In this document: positions 36,549 through 47,561 of the stretch, piece after piece | Numbering within the stretch: position 1 is the stretch's first letter | How the letters are laid out: the number at the start of each line of letters is the position of its first letter | Source: Callaeas wilsoni | Taxonomy: Eukaryota > Chordata > Aves > Passeriformes > Callaeidae | Direction: 5' to 3' | NCBI GenBank assembly: GCA_013398955.1 | Contig: VWPU01011604.1 | Location: 54,525 to 118,524 of the forward strand | Length of the DNA stretch: 64,000 nucleotides | The notes under the pieces: generated by a model | Told to the model about the DNA's origin: nothing | The model's input: the letters and a program-made list of their open reading frames with translations, nothing else | Databases searched by the model: none | Made by a program: the position numbers and the translations under genes

Positions 36549-37635
36549 AGTAATGGATTTTCCTTTTTTTTTTGGTGGGGCCTGTAGGGGTGGCTTCTCT
36601 GACAAGCTGCCAGAAGTTCCCCCCATGACTAATAGACCCAATGCCAGGTGGTTCATAAATGGACCTGCTGCTGGTCAGGGCTGAGCCCATCAGTGACAAT
36701 GGTAGTGCCTTTGGGATAACAGATTTCAGAAGGGGAAACGGATGCTGTGCAGGAGCAATTGCAGACAGAGAAAAGAGGAGTAAAATTATGTGAGAGAAAC
36801 ACTCCTGCAAGGTCAGTGAAGAAGCAGGTAGAGGAGGTGCTGGAGCAGAGATTTCCCTGCAGCCGGTGGAGATGCAAGGAAAGGCAGAGAGCCTCCTGCA
36901 GCCCATGTAGGAGACCCACATCGGAGCAGTTGCACATGGCCTGAAGGAGGCTGTGAGACCATGGGAAGCCCATGTCGGAGGGACCTCTGAGCAGGACCTG
37001 TGGACCTGTGGAAAGAGGAGCCCCTGTGGGAGCAGGTTTGCTGGCAGAATTTGTGACCCCGTGGGGGACCCATGCTGGAGCAGCCCATTCCTGAAGGACT
37101 GCACCACAGGGAGGGACCCACAGGGGAGCAGTTTGTGAAGAACTATATCCTGTAGGAAGGACCCACACTGAAGAAGTCATGGAGGACCGTCTCCTGTGGG
37201 AGACACACCGCAGTGGAGAAGAGGAAGAGTGTGATTGGACCTCCTGAGGAGGAAGGACTGGCAGAGACAATGTGTGATGAACGGACCACAGCTGCCATTC
37301 TCTGCCCCCTGGACTGCTGGATGGAAAGAGAAAATCAGAGAAAACAGTAAAGCTGAGCCCATGAACAAGTGAGACATGGGAGAAACACACTTTAAGATTT
37401 AGTTTTTATTTCTTATCCTTGATTTAATTGGTAACAAAATAAATTAATTTTAATGTTTTGCGTGTCCAATCTATTTTGCCCATGATGCTAATTACTGAAT
37501 GGTCTCTCCCTGTCCTCATCTCAACCCATGAGACTTTCATTGTACTTTCTCTTCCCGTTCTCTTTCCAGTTGAGGCGTAGAGCGATAGCACAGCTTTAGT
37601 GAACACCTGTCAGGCAACCAGGGTCAACCCAGCAA
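36549..37635 (+). mobile_element. Solo LTR, family II, near full length
   Basis: It shares all blocks with the copies at 7334 and 21199, in plus orientation: gtaggggtggcttctctgac, the ctgagcccatcagtgac block, a central array of degenerate GGGACCCA...GGAGCAG units (about 36890-37210), the gaggaaggactggcagagac block, a tgatttaattggtaac segment with a nearby aataaa signal, and the 3' end gtcaacccagca. The first ~30 bases carry a poly-T expansion. Length is about 1.09 kb. Long frames on both strands (36529-37107, 36653-37390, 36813-37121) are LTR by-products, including the 245-codon one. Confidence 0.9.
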
Positions 37636-38704
37636 ACTTCATTAGATTTCTCTATTAAATCCACTAGTTCAAATGTTGTTTTGAGAATTAATATATTTTT
37701 TGGTTTATGTCTGTCATCTAAAAGCCTTTGAAATTACCTCTGGTTTTTTGAATGATTTTGAGCACTCCTAATATTGGGACAGTTTTTGTTTCCTAAACAA
37801 TACTACGTTCGTAGAAAACCTGACTCCCTCTTCCAGAGCAGAGTTTAGTGAGAATTACACTTCACATTGTAGCAGCACTAATTGATCCTGTGCTCACTTA
37901 CGAGCCAGAGCAGAAGGAAGCCTTCTGAGGAAAGCCTTCCAAAAGGAAGTCCACAGTATAATTTGGGCCTCCTCTAGTCTCTGTTTTGAAGCAGCCAGGC
38001 AAACCTGAAATGGGTAAGATGCATTTCTAGTTTCAGTGTAGAATAGTGTCCTAAAATGTTATCGCTAACCTCTAGGTGTGAGATCTAACCTCTAAGATCA
38101 AAAGCTTTTATTCTCTTCAGTCAGTGTTAGTCCTGCTCAATACAATTGATGTGTTTCATACTTTCAGACTCTCAAAAATATAAAATACCAAGGCTTTACC
38201 AGAAGTACTACTTGGTAGCAGCAGCAAGAGCAGTAAATTGCAATTTACCTTCAAACTTGATTACATCATACCAATAATTCTTGCTTACTTTTTACTACAA
38301 GTCTACTGGAGAATTCACTTCAAGTAAGGATTCATTTAAAAATTTCCAAATGGAAATCACAGTATCACAGGAGATTAAAAATTAAGGGACTGACAAGAGA
38401 TTTTTCAGGATTCAAATAACAGCCTGAGCTGATGTAAATGCATCACAAAATCTGCATAACCTATTAATGTAGTGCAGCTTCAAAACTTAGAATGAGGCAT
38501 ACAGAAACATTCAGAATTGAGATAATTTGGGGCAATGATATGTCTCAGGAGGTTCTTAGAAATGTGATATGAACTCTTAAAATTGCTTTTGTTTAAGAAA
38601 TATTAAAAAAGAAAATATAGTTGGATTTGAACCCTCTATTCACCTTGGTCTTGTCACTATATACCCTCATAAAAAGTTTCTCTCTTATCTTTCTTATAGG
38701 CTTC
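37636..38704. other. Non-coding, nothing recognised
   Basis: Unique AT-rich sequence between the family II LTR and the CR1 cluster. No feature was identified. Confidence 0.5.
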
Positions 38705-39475
38705 CTTGGGTTGCACTGAAGCCTTCTTTTTTCCAGGCTGAACAATCTCATTTCTCTCAGCCTTTCCTCATAGGAGAGGTGCTTTAACCATCTTTGTGTG
38801 CCTCCTCTGTACTGTCTCCAACAGTTCCATATCCTTCCTGTGCTGGGGCCCCCAGTGCTGGATGCAGTGCTCCAGGTGGAGTTTCACCAGAGCAGAGCAG
38901 ACGGGCAGAATCCCCTCCCGCACCCTGCTGCCCACACTGCTTTGGTTGCAGCCCAGCATGCAAACCCAGTTTGGCTTTCTGGGCTGTGAGTGCACATGGC
39001 CGGGTCACTTCCAGCCTCTCATCCATCAGCACTCTCAAGTCCTTCTCACAGGGCTGATCTCAATCCCTTCATCCCCATGCCTGGATTGATACCAGACGTT
39101 GTCCCAACACTTGCACTTGGCCTTGTTAAACTGCATGAAGTTCCCATGGACCGACTTCTTGAGCTTTTCCATATCCCTCTGGATGGCATCCTGTCCTTCA
39201 GGAGTGACACCTCACCACTCAGCTTTGTGTCATTTGCATATGTGCTGAGAGTGCACTTGATCCCTTTGTCTATGCGATTAATAAAGATATTAAATAAAAC
39301 TGCTCCCCATAGAGATCCCGAAGAGCATCACGTGTCACAGATGTCCTTCAGGACTCTGAGCCATTGACCACTACCAATCCTTTATCCATCTAACAATCCA
39401 CCCTCCAAATTCATGTCTCCAGTTTAGAGAGAAGAATGTTTTGCGGTGTCTGTCAAAAGCTTTACAAAAGTCCAG
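38705..39475 (-). mobile_element. CR1 LINE ORF2 fragment, minus strand (first part)
   Basis: Read on the minus strand this is CR1 ORF2. Frame 38768-38995 gives REGILPVCSALVKLHLEHC and then DMELLETVQRRHTKM, which matches the usual CR1 C-terminal RT region. At the higher coordinates come the segments complementary to the codons for the FADD box region and for CKAFDTVPHN. Both ends are cut: the CR1 3' terminus is missing at the left, and the right edge is interrupted at 39475 by an LTR-like insertion. Homology resumes at about 39816. Confidence 0.92.
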
Positions 39476-39815
39476 TGTCTTGGGGTGATTTCATGATAAT
39501 ACTGTATTCCCCCATTGTCTGCTTTATGCCCAGAAATGGGCCCTGTAGCTTGAAGCTGGGTCCGGGGTAGGGATGGGAGTTGGGAGGACTCTGATGCGAG
39601 TTCCGTTAGAGTACTCACTGCTCTGTGTGCTCAGCTTTGCGGCGGGGAGGCAGTTACATTTTTTGCTTTTAGCTAGCTTGGTTTTTGTTAGCTGAGGCAA
39701 GAAGTTTTCCCAGGACTGCAGTAGCAATCTGCCAGTGACTTCTGTGGCCTCTTCTGGAACTATTCAGCTTAGCTTTGGCTGGAGAGCCAGACCATCAGTG
39801 GGAACCAGACGCCAG
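39476..39815 (+). mobile_element. LTR-like insertion inside the CR1
   Basis: The CR1 reading is broken here by about 340 bp that are not CR1. The insert starts tgtcttggggtgatttc, has a TG start, and is more GC-rich than its surroundings. The CR1 resumes right after it with only a short loss, so this is an insertion rather than divergence. I have a weak memory of this sequence type as a bird LTR but cannot name it, and its 3' end is not clearly defined. The 67-codon minus-strand frame at 39524-39727 is inside it and shows no known domain. Confidence 0.55.
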
Positions 39816-39890
39816 ATGGAATCACTTCATTGTAGGAGACCACCAGGATGGTCAAGCAGAATTTGCCCTTGATGAAGCCATGATATGTCT
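39816..39890 (-). mobile_element. CR1 LINE ORF2 fragment, minus strand (second part)
   Basis: On the minus strand this encodes HGFIKGKFCLTILVVSYNEV, the CR1 RT motif that normally lies directly upstream of the segment ending at 39475. It is therefore the continuation of the same insertion across the LTR-like block. Confidence 0.85.
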
Positions 39891-39904
39891 TGGTAGGAGG
39901 TGGT

Positions 39905-39995
39905 TGCCACACACTGCCCTGGCCCCACCTTGAGTACTGTGAGCAGTTTTGGGTGCCTTGATATTCGAGGACATTAGAGGAGTGGAGGAAGCTCA
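39905..39995 (+). mobile_element. CR1 LINE fragment, plus strand (first part)
   Basis: The block ccttgagtactgtgagcagttttgggtgcc is the plus-sense CR1 segment that encodes HLEYCVQFWAP. It is in the opposite orientation to the CR1 piece ending 15 bp to its left. It is probably the left part of the element whose 3' end lies at 40866-41235. Confidence 0.75.
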
Positions 39996-40231
39996 TGGAA
40001 AGGGAGAATAGTATCTACCTGTTAAAAGACAAGGAGTAGGAGTTAGGGAGAGTGTAAAAATCTGTATGTTGGATATAAAAAAGTTAGAGGTATGTGGTAT
40101 AAGCTCTAAGTGTTGGTGAGGTGTTTCAGTAATGAGAATTAAATACAATGGAATAGTTAGAATATATGTAAATTTATTGAATTGTGTGGAAGTAAGCATG
40201 ATACAAATGATACGGAATAAGGAATGGAAAC
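39996..40231. other. Unassigned sequence inside the CR1 cluster
   Basis: About 235 bp, A- and G-rich, without recognised similarity. It sits between the plus-strand CR1 piece and the LTR at 40232, so it may be part of an insertion or a very diverged section. Confidence 0.4.
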
Positions 40232-40853
40232 TGTAATGGGCCTGGCTGGGATGGAGTTAGATTTCCCTGTAGCATCTGTCATAGTATTTTTCTTTGTACT
40301 GAGGAAGTTGCTGGTAACATATGAATGTTTTGGCTACTGCTAAGCAGTACTCCCACATCAAGGCTGTCTCTCCAACATCCCTTTTGGCCCACAAAAGCCA
40401 GGAGGCTGGAAGTGTGGGAAAGAGACTGGGAGGGTACATAGCCAGCACAACTGACCCAAACTGACCAAAGCAGTATTCCATACTGTATGACATCTGCTCA
40501 GCAATAAAACCTAGGAGTTTGAGGAAGAAGGAGCAGCAGACACAAAGTGTGATGAACTGATACTAGCCTCCATTCCCTGTCTTCCTGCACTGTTCAAGGG
40601 GAAGAGCTAAAAGATTCAGGAGTAAAGCGGAGCCAGGGAAGAAGCAAGGGATGGTAGGAAGGTGTTTGAACATTTGATTTCATTTCTCATTACGCAATTC
40701 TGATTTGATTGGTAATAAATTAATTGCCAAATATTGAGTCTGTTTTGCCAGTGGTGGTAATTGTTGAATAACCTTTCTTCCCTGCTCCAGCTGAGGAGGG
40801 AGAGTCATAGAGCAACTTGTTGGGAACCAGTGTCCAGCCAAGGTCAACTCACA
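40232..40853 (+). mobile_element. Chimeric LTR: family III 5' part joined to family II 3' part
   Basis: The first ~280 bp (40232 to about 40512) match the 5' half of family III: tgtaatgggcctggctggga, the ttttggctactgctaagcag block, the gacccaaactgaccaaag block and the gctcagcaataaaa block. From about 40515 the sequence instead matches the 3' third of family II: gaggaagaaggagcagcaga, the gtgtgatgaactga block, tctgatttgattggtaataa and the end ccaaggtcaactcaca. There is no spacer between the halves; the join falls where both families have a gaggaagaagga-like stretch. It has TG...CA ends and about 620 bp. No target duplication is visible. Confidence 0.75.
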
Positions 40854-40865
40854 GTCCTCATGGGG

Positions 40866-41235
40866 AATTGCTGAGGGAACTGGCATTATTTAGCCTGGTG
40901 AATAGGACTCAGAGGGGAGATCATACCACTTTCTATGTGTATTTCAAAGGAAGTTGTAGAGAATTTTTTGTGTCTTCTCCCAAGAAATAAGTAACAAGAG
41001 AAAATGGCTTCAAGTTGTGCCAGGTGAGGTTTAGATTAGATTTTAGGAAAAAAGTCTTCATTGAAAAGTTTGTCAAGCACTAGAACAGCCTGCCCAGGCA
41101 AGTCATTGGTCACTATCCCTGGAGGCATTTAATAGGCCTTGTACCTGTGGCCTAGTCCTTGAGGACATGGTCTAGTGATGGCCTTGAGAACATTAACAGT
41201 TGGACTCAAATCCTAAAGGTCTTTTCCAAACAAAA
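40866..41235 (+). mobile_element. CR1 LINE 3' part, plus strand (second part)
   Basis: It begins ctgagggaactggcattatttagcctgg, the CR1 ORF2 C-terminal block for RELxLFSLExR, and runs through the 3' part to aaatcctaaaggtctttt, near the CR1 3' terminus. The final ATTCTATG repeats are lost. Together with 39905-39995 it is probably one CR1 interrupted by the LTR at 40232. Confidence 0.88.
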
Positions 41236-44200
41236 AACTTATATAAAAGATAGAACTTCTGCTCTCTTATGATCTAAAATATTGACATGATGTTGTGGTA
41301 CTTTTTATTCTGAAAAAAAGCACAGATGACAAACACTTCTTTTAATGCCACATCCTAAGAAAGATGTTTCATGTTCTCATCAAGAAGAAGGTAATCTAAA
41401 ATGCCATATTCCAGGAAATATATTTCTACCAAAAGCAGTTGCTACATCATTGATCAAGCCAATGACACTGCATTTAAAAATAACACAGACATTGATACAT
41501 CTTTGGGAGACAGCAAAGTATTATTACTTTTTCTATCACATTTAACTGCTACTAAAATTATAAAATATATTTTCCTTTTAAAAAAAATATAGAGACAAAG
41601 TGAAGCAATACGGAGTTTTCATGTTTCATCTTCCAAGGAACATTCTCTGATGGAAACACACCACTTCCATTAAAGTAAGTGGGAGTTAATCACAGAAGAG
41701 TGCTGTGCTAAATATACTAAGGTGGATATCTCCTGACAACGCCCTGGGTTAGCTCATTCTTAAATTTGAGCCACAGCAGTTAATTTTCCCAGAAATGGTG
41801 TAAATTCAGACTTAAGAGTACAGTGTTGTTATAGTGCTGTCAGTGCGTGTAGTGCTATACACCAGAAAGGAAAATCACAAGAAACATGTAATAGAAGAAA
41901 TAATTCTCCATGACAAAGAGTGCCAAAACTGTAGCCTTTATTTGTTGAGTATCCCCAAGGATTTCAGTTCCTCAGAAGGGTGGCAATTCAAGGGCACCAG
42001 AATCAAGACCTCTATAAAAAATCTGGCACATTTACAGAATAGAAACAGCAGAGAAGTAGTAGCTTCTAGTCTCAGATTTTTTCTTTTACCTTACATACAA
42101 TGTTTCGCATTCTGCCTGTTCCGTGGTGTGCAAATTTAGTAAGGTTAATTAAGAGGTAGAAAAATAATTGATAAAATAATAAATTAAGATGTGAAGAGCT
42201 ACTAGATAGAAAAGTCTCCTTTCCCTTAATGAGTTTTCCTGTTCTTACTGACAAAAGACATGAGCTGAAATTCAAGCACCTTGTGCACTGAAAAAATATT
42301 TGTCACCTGTCCTTTAGATTTATCTCAATACTACTTCCATGCTTTGTCAAAATATTTTTCAATCCCAGATTAGCTCTCTAGAGGAAAAACTAAGTTTGTT
42401 ATCTTTTCCAGTGACCCAACTTTGATAAATTACCAGTATATTTTTCACTTGCAGAGAACATACTTTAACTTGAATTCCTTATTTGGTCTTCTGGCACCCT
42501 TCAGTCTGGCAAGTAACTATTTTTGCAGTACAAATTTTCAAATGTAGATTATTAAAATTTGTTTAGTATAGATGCTAACATTGCTCTCCCAAATTATTTA
42601 AATGGCCGTGTCATTCACATATTATCATTCTCACAGCTTCACCTCTAGGAAATAATACATCTGCAAGCTATTTCGTATTTGGCTCTGAGTGAGGTTATTA
42701 GAGAGATCCAAAATGATCCCTATTTCTTCAGTCCATAACCACTAGACATGTTCTCAAAAAGGATATTAAAAGATCAAGAGGCAAAATGACAAAAAAAAAG
42801 CAAGATATAGAAAAGATGTCACAAAAATACATTGAAGACTGGAAATTTTTGCTCAGAAAGAAGACAAGTAAAAAGAGATATTATTTGACTTTAAAGAATG
42901 GCAGATTAAATGCACTTCCAGATGTCAGCATGTAGAATTAATTTGACAGATAGTGGGGGGGTTAATGTCTTTATTGTTCTGGCAAGTAGAAAATATTGTT
43001 AATGTTTCCCCAGGCATTTTCAAGACCCATCCTTGTTACTGATAGGTAACTGTGATGCAAATGAGGTTGGCATTTTATTTTATTGAGTGGCAGTAAAGGA
43101 AAAAAAACTTTAATATTCTTTATAGAGGAGGACATCTAACTGCCTGGTCAGTATTTAAGATAAATAGGAAAAAAAGCTAGACAATTTTCCTATGTAAGTT
43201 CCAAGAAACCCCTTGTGCATTTTCACAATAAGAGTTGTAGGCCTATAATTTATTATTTATAAATTGAACTAAGCCAAAACCAGAGTACAGTTGCTGTGGT
43301 TTTAGTGAGACATGATAAAAATTACAAAATACACCAATAAAAACAATCATACAAGTGCTTCAAACAAAGAAGGGATACATGAAAACTTTGAAATAAATTG
43401 CAGCACAGGGTAAAGTAAGATCCATACTATCAAGATTTACATGGGACTGTTAATCTACAGTATCTGGCTATCAACAGCTGCATAGACATTCTTATTACAT
43501 AGAAGTTTTAGTTAGAGGAAGTCATTAAAGAGTTAAATTACTAAATATAGGAAAACACTTGAAAATGTACATAAGATGGAATGAGCATCATGATATTACA
43601 GATGATACACGTAGTGAACTGTCAACCAATATGATAACAGGGTAGCAGAGAATATTTAAGATAATCATAACAAACTGGTTTATAAAATATAGAGTCACTC
43701 CAGATAGCCAACAAAAGTCTACTGAAACTTTACTACTTATCAGGAGACAACTGAATAGTAGTAGATGTCATGAACTTTCTAACATTCCTCATAAAGATGT
43801 CAAATTTCTGTAGTAAATATAGTAGCAATTTTTCCTGTGTAGGAAGGAAAATTTCATTTACATCATATTTAATCTAATAAGGATGCTTTAGCTGTATGTT
43901 AAAAGCTGTATTTTAAAAGCATTCAAAATTATGTAAGAAGAGAGGCTGTCACATACTGCAGGAGCTTTTGCAGTGTGTAAGTGAATGATACTGTAAATGG
44001 TCTACAGACAACTGAGAAGCATATCCATGGTTCATACTATATGGACATGTGAAATTAATGTAGTCAGTGGCTTAGAGACCATCTTGCAATCACGGCAGGT
44101 AACATTTAGGTCTTGGAGGAAGTAAACATTTCCCAGTGTGTGTAAGTAGTAATACCAGCAAAAATAAAACATGACTTGCAGCAACTCATTGCTTTCAAAC

Positions 44201-44840
44201 ATACAAGGGACAAAAGCATTTTTTGTCCGAGTTTGTTGTATGATGTACAGAGGCAGAGCAGAAAGAGGCTATACAGGAGTAAGCCTGCATCTGACTTTCA
44301 GTCTGACTCCCCAGGGAGGGAAAACAGTGAATCTACTGTCACCATACACTCCACAGACAAACTGTACCTCACACTTCCAGTGCTTCAAAAACTTGAAGAT
44401 ACTTTAAGTCACATTCTCTACAGTTGTTAAACCATTGAGAAAAACCCTTAAAGATGGCATATCTAAAGCCAAATTTCAAATTTTAAGCTAAGATGAACCA
44501 GAAATTAGAACAAGCAACTTCTTAAATACATATTTCATCATCTTAGATCACATTGTGGGTTTATCAAACCCAGAAAATAATTTTATCACTGGATCACTGT
44601 ATAGTTTTCCACACCTTTCCCAGAACATCCCTTTTATTTCTGTAACTGTCAGATATTAAGTGGTTGTGACAGATATAAAATTGCTCTAAAAATTTTTTCT
44701 TGACTGGACAGGTGGGATATTTACTGTAACAATCCAACTTTTTAATTTAATTTTGTCGAGAAGGGGATCAATAAGGAAGAACATAAGAAAATTAACCAAA
44801 ATAATTTTGCCTAGTCCTCATTAGTGCTTTAGAACTCTGT
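41236..44840. other. Non-coding, nothing recognised
   Basis: AT-rich unique sequence. The frames at 41345, 41834, 44171 and 44176 are short and without recognisable domains. Confidence 0.55.
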
Positions 44841-44847
44841 CAAGATA

Positions 44848-44886
44848 TACATTTATATATACATACATATATATATATATATATAT
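44848..44886. repeat. (AT)n microsatellite
   Basis: The interval reads atata with a few ac interruptions and ends in an uninterrupted (at)n run. It is a simple dinucleotide repeat. Confidence 0.95.
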
Positions 44887-46513
44887 GAGGACTCATGGGG
44901 TGGTGGGAGGAGAGGGAGGAGATGGTAAAGTGCCAAGGGAATTCAAGTAATTGCAGCAACATTATAGGAGGTATTTCCTAAAGCACTGTTAATGAAAACC
45001 CTTCTGACACAAGTACACACACAGGTGTTTAAGGAAGCTATTTATACCATCCCAGGTAAGAGGCTTTTAATACATCTCAGTATGAACATGCCGGTTTCAA
45101 GGTTCTTGCTTGCACTCATTTTCGTTTTTACTTTGTGAACAGAAAAAATTAATTAGTTAATTTCACAAAGTCACTATTAGCAACTAGTAAGAAAAGTCCT
45201 AAAGAAAAGCTCTTCTGTGCTGATTCCAGTTGAGTTTGCTTGATATCATAGTTCAAGACATAAATGAGTGAAGTTCTGGTAGCAGTGGAAGTCCTTTGCC
45301 TGAAGGACTTGGAGCACTTGGCAGAATTTGGAAAATTCCTCAGAAGTATCATGAGATCTGTAAAGATAAGAGACAAAAACGTAAGCCTATTTGATCAAAT
45401 ATTTAAATCTTAACAGATGTCTACCTCTTCACACAGAAATCTTAATCCCTGGTCCATGGGATATTTGAAAGCGGCATCATGCTGATTTATATCAAATATT
45501 TAATTATCAGGACATGGATAATTACTTTGTAGGTAGCAGCTGGGTCTGCCTTCTGTGTGGTCCTAATGAACTGGCTGTATATTGGTACAAAGCAGGAAAA
45601 CACCAACATAGCAGACACCACAAGTCTGTATAAACAGTCAGATTTACCAATTTACTGTTCAACTTCAAGGACCAGTCTCATAATTGTTAACACTGCATAT
45701 ATATCTCAGTTTCTGCCTGGATTTTAGTATGGACCAAATAATTTATTCCCAGTCTTTCATGTGCTTCTTGAGAAATCAGATAATTAATTCTGTTTCCATT
45801 CTCTGCAGATTGGATATGCAGAGGCAGATGAGTCTGCACCATTTACTCAAGGGACCACAACACTGCACCTCACAAAAAAGACTAGTCAAGTATTTTTACT
45901 TGTATGTACTAAACATCCCATGGGATCAAACCATTATATCAGAAAGAGACATTGGCTTCAGATCTCTTCAGACACAGAAAATGGTTGGATCTTTATTCCT
46001 TACATCTTGCTTGGTCTATTCCAAGACAATTCCTGTATTATACATCATGTGGATGTTCAAATACTGCCTGTTCAAATACTTTTTTCCCTCATAGATTTGA
46101 TAAAATTTGATAAAAAAGCTCTTAAATAATCACAACTACTTCTTGGCTGTTAAAGTTTGTGTTTGTGTTTTGTTTTCAGAGTTGTTGGGGGCTTTTTTAA
46201 CCAATAGTTATGCAGCAATGCTAACAGTTTGTCTTTTTGCCATCTGTTATTTTCATTAAGTGATACGTTAAGTTTCATTCTACTTGTTAAATAAATAAAA
46301 AGGAAAAATTTAAACTCGAAGTTCAGAATTCCATCATCCAGCATTTTTAATTTTCTGTGATCTCTCTCTCTCTGAATTTGTCATTGTTACTTTCAAATTA
46401 ACTACTTCTCTAGCCCCTTTTTCCAGTTAACCCAGATACACAAAAAGACCCCCAACTTTCAGCACTACACCAAGCTGCTTACTAACATTTTGTTGCATGC
46501 CAAGACTTTAGCT
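44887..46513. other. Non-coding, nothing recognised
   Basis: The 136-codon plus-strand frame at 45684-46094 is the longest here that is not repeat-derived. It has no recognisable domain, and its Leu/Phe/Tyr-rich make-up fits AT-rich chance coding. Confidence 0.45.
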
Positions 46514-46673
46514 ATCACAGAATCACAGAACTGTTTATATTGGACGGGAACTCTGGATACCATCTCATCCAGCTACCCTGCTCAAGAAGAGTCAGCCAAA
46601 GCAGGTTCCCTAGGACCATGTGCAGTAAGGTTTTGAGTATTTCCAAGGATGGACATTCCACAGTCTCTCTGAG
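46514..46673 (-). mobile_element. CR1 LINE 3' end fragment
   Basis: It starts atcacagaatcacagaactg, the reverse complement of the CR1 3' terminus. It continues with blocks typical of minus-oriented CR1 tails (ccctgctcaagaagagtcag, then the region reading agcaggttccctaggaccat). It is cut at 46673 where LTR sequence begins. Confidence 0.9.
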
Positions 46674-46795
46674 TGTACAATTTTGGCTAGGATAGGGTTT
46701 TTTTCTTCATAGTGACTCATGTGGTTCCATGTATTTTTGGCACATGTAGCCAAAAATCCAAAATTTCTATTATTTATAACAATCATAAAAAAAAT
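46674..46795 (+). mobile_element. ERVL-like LTR (family III) 5' fragment
   Basis: Directly after the CR1 piece the sequence reads tgtacaattttggctaggat, then a ttcttcatagtgactc block, matching the first ~110 bp of family III (compare the complete copy, whose sense start is near 61225). The rest of the LTR and the other half of the CR1 are missing. An LTR that inserted into the CR1, followed by a deletion, would explain this. Confidence 0.7.
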
Positions 46796-47113
46796 ACTCA
46801 TATTTGATAATTTTATCATGCAACATGAAGGAATGGTAATAGGATTGGACCTGTGATTTTGTATATTTGAGTGAAAGAACTAAGAAATTCTCCCATTGAA
46901 ACTCTCATATTTGGATACCGTATAAATTTTTGAAAGAATCAGATATAAACCGTAGCTCGATAATTGCGCAAATACCTCTAGACAAATTAAGAATCATGTT
47001 TATCCCTATATCAGGTTTACTTCAGAAAATACTTTCTTCATCAGTTTCTTTACAAGATGCTGTATTACAATTACATCCTGAATATTTACCCTGACAGACA
47101 TGGCCAATTTTTG
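46796..47113. other. Non-coding, nothing recognised
   Basis: AT-rich unique sequence. No feature was identified. Confidence 0.5.
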
Positions 47114-47159
47114 ATACTGTTCTATAGCACAGTTCTATACTGTTCTATAGCGTACTTCT
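47114..47159. repeat. 23-bp tandem duplication, two copies
   Basis: The units 47114-47136 and 47137-47159 both start atactgttctatagc and differ at three positions near their ends. It is a local duplication with no evident function. Confidence 0.9.
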
Positions 47160-47524
47160 GCTAAAGGTGACTTTGTCTTACCAATTATGCATGCTACTTT
47201 CATAGAACTGAATTCTTAAATAATTTAAATCTAACATTATGTCTTTAGTCTCCAGCTGCTTGCAATGATTAGACAACTTCAGGACGTATCTGGAAGATGA
47301 CAGTTCAGCTTTTCAGGAATTAAAAGTTTGCTTTCACTATTTACAGAGTCACTGCAATAAAGAATTGTTTAAACATACATAATGCCAAAACTTTGAAAGA
47401 TCCCTTCACAACTCAAACCATCACTTTTTAACTGTGATCTTGAGAGAGCCAGAGCACCCAACCATTTACTACACATGAAAACAATTTCCAGGAGATACCA
47501 TTTTTTCTGACTTGAAGGGTTATC

Positions 47525-47561
47525 ATCAATGCTATTCCTTAGTTTAAGGAATAGCATTGAT
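47525..47561. repeat. Perfect 17-bp inverted repeat with 3-nt loop
   Basis: The arms 47525-47541 and 47545-47561 are exact reverse complements (atcaatgctattcctta and its complement) around gtt. The stem is too short for a microRNA precursor, and there is no GC-rich stem with a T run as in a bacterial terminator. A template-switch mutation that copied one arm from the other strand is the simplest origin. Confidence 0.97.

Noticed and set aside
36653..37390. 245-codon minus-strand open frame, the longest in the window
   Set aside because: It lies wholly in a family II LTR; the same block at 7334 and 21199 gives unrelated frames. It has no domain and is Ser/Pro-rich because of the GC-rich LTR repeats.
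45684..46094. 136-codon plus-strand frame not explained by a repeat
   Set aside because: No domain, no exon-like boundaries, and a composition typical of AT-rich chance coding.
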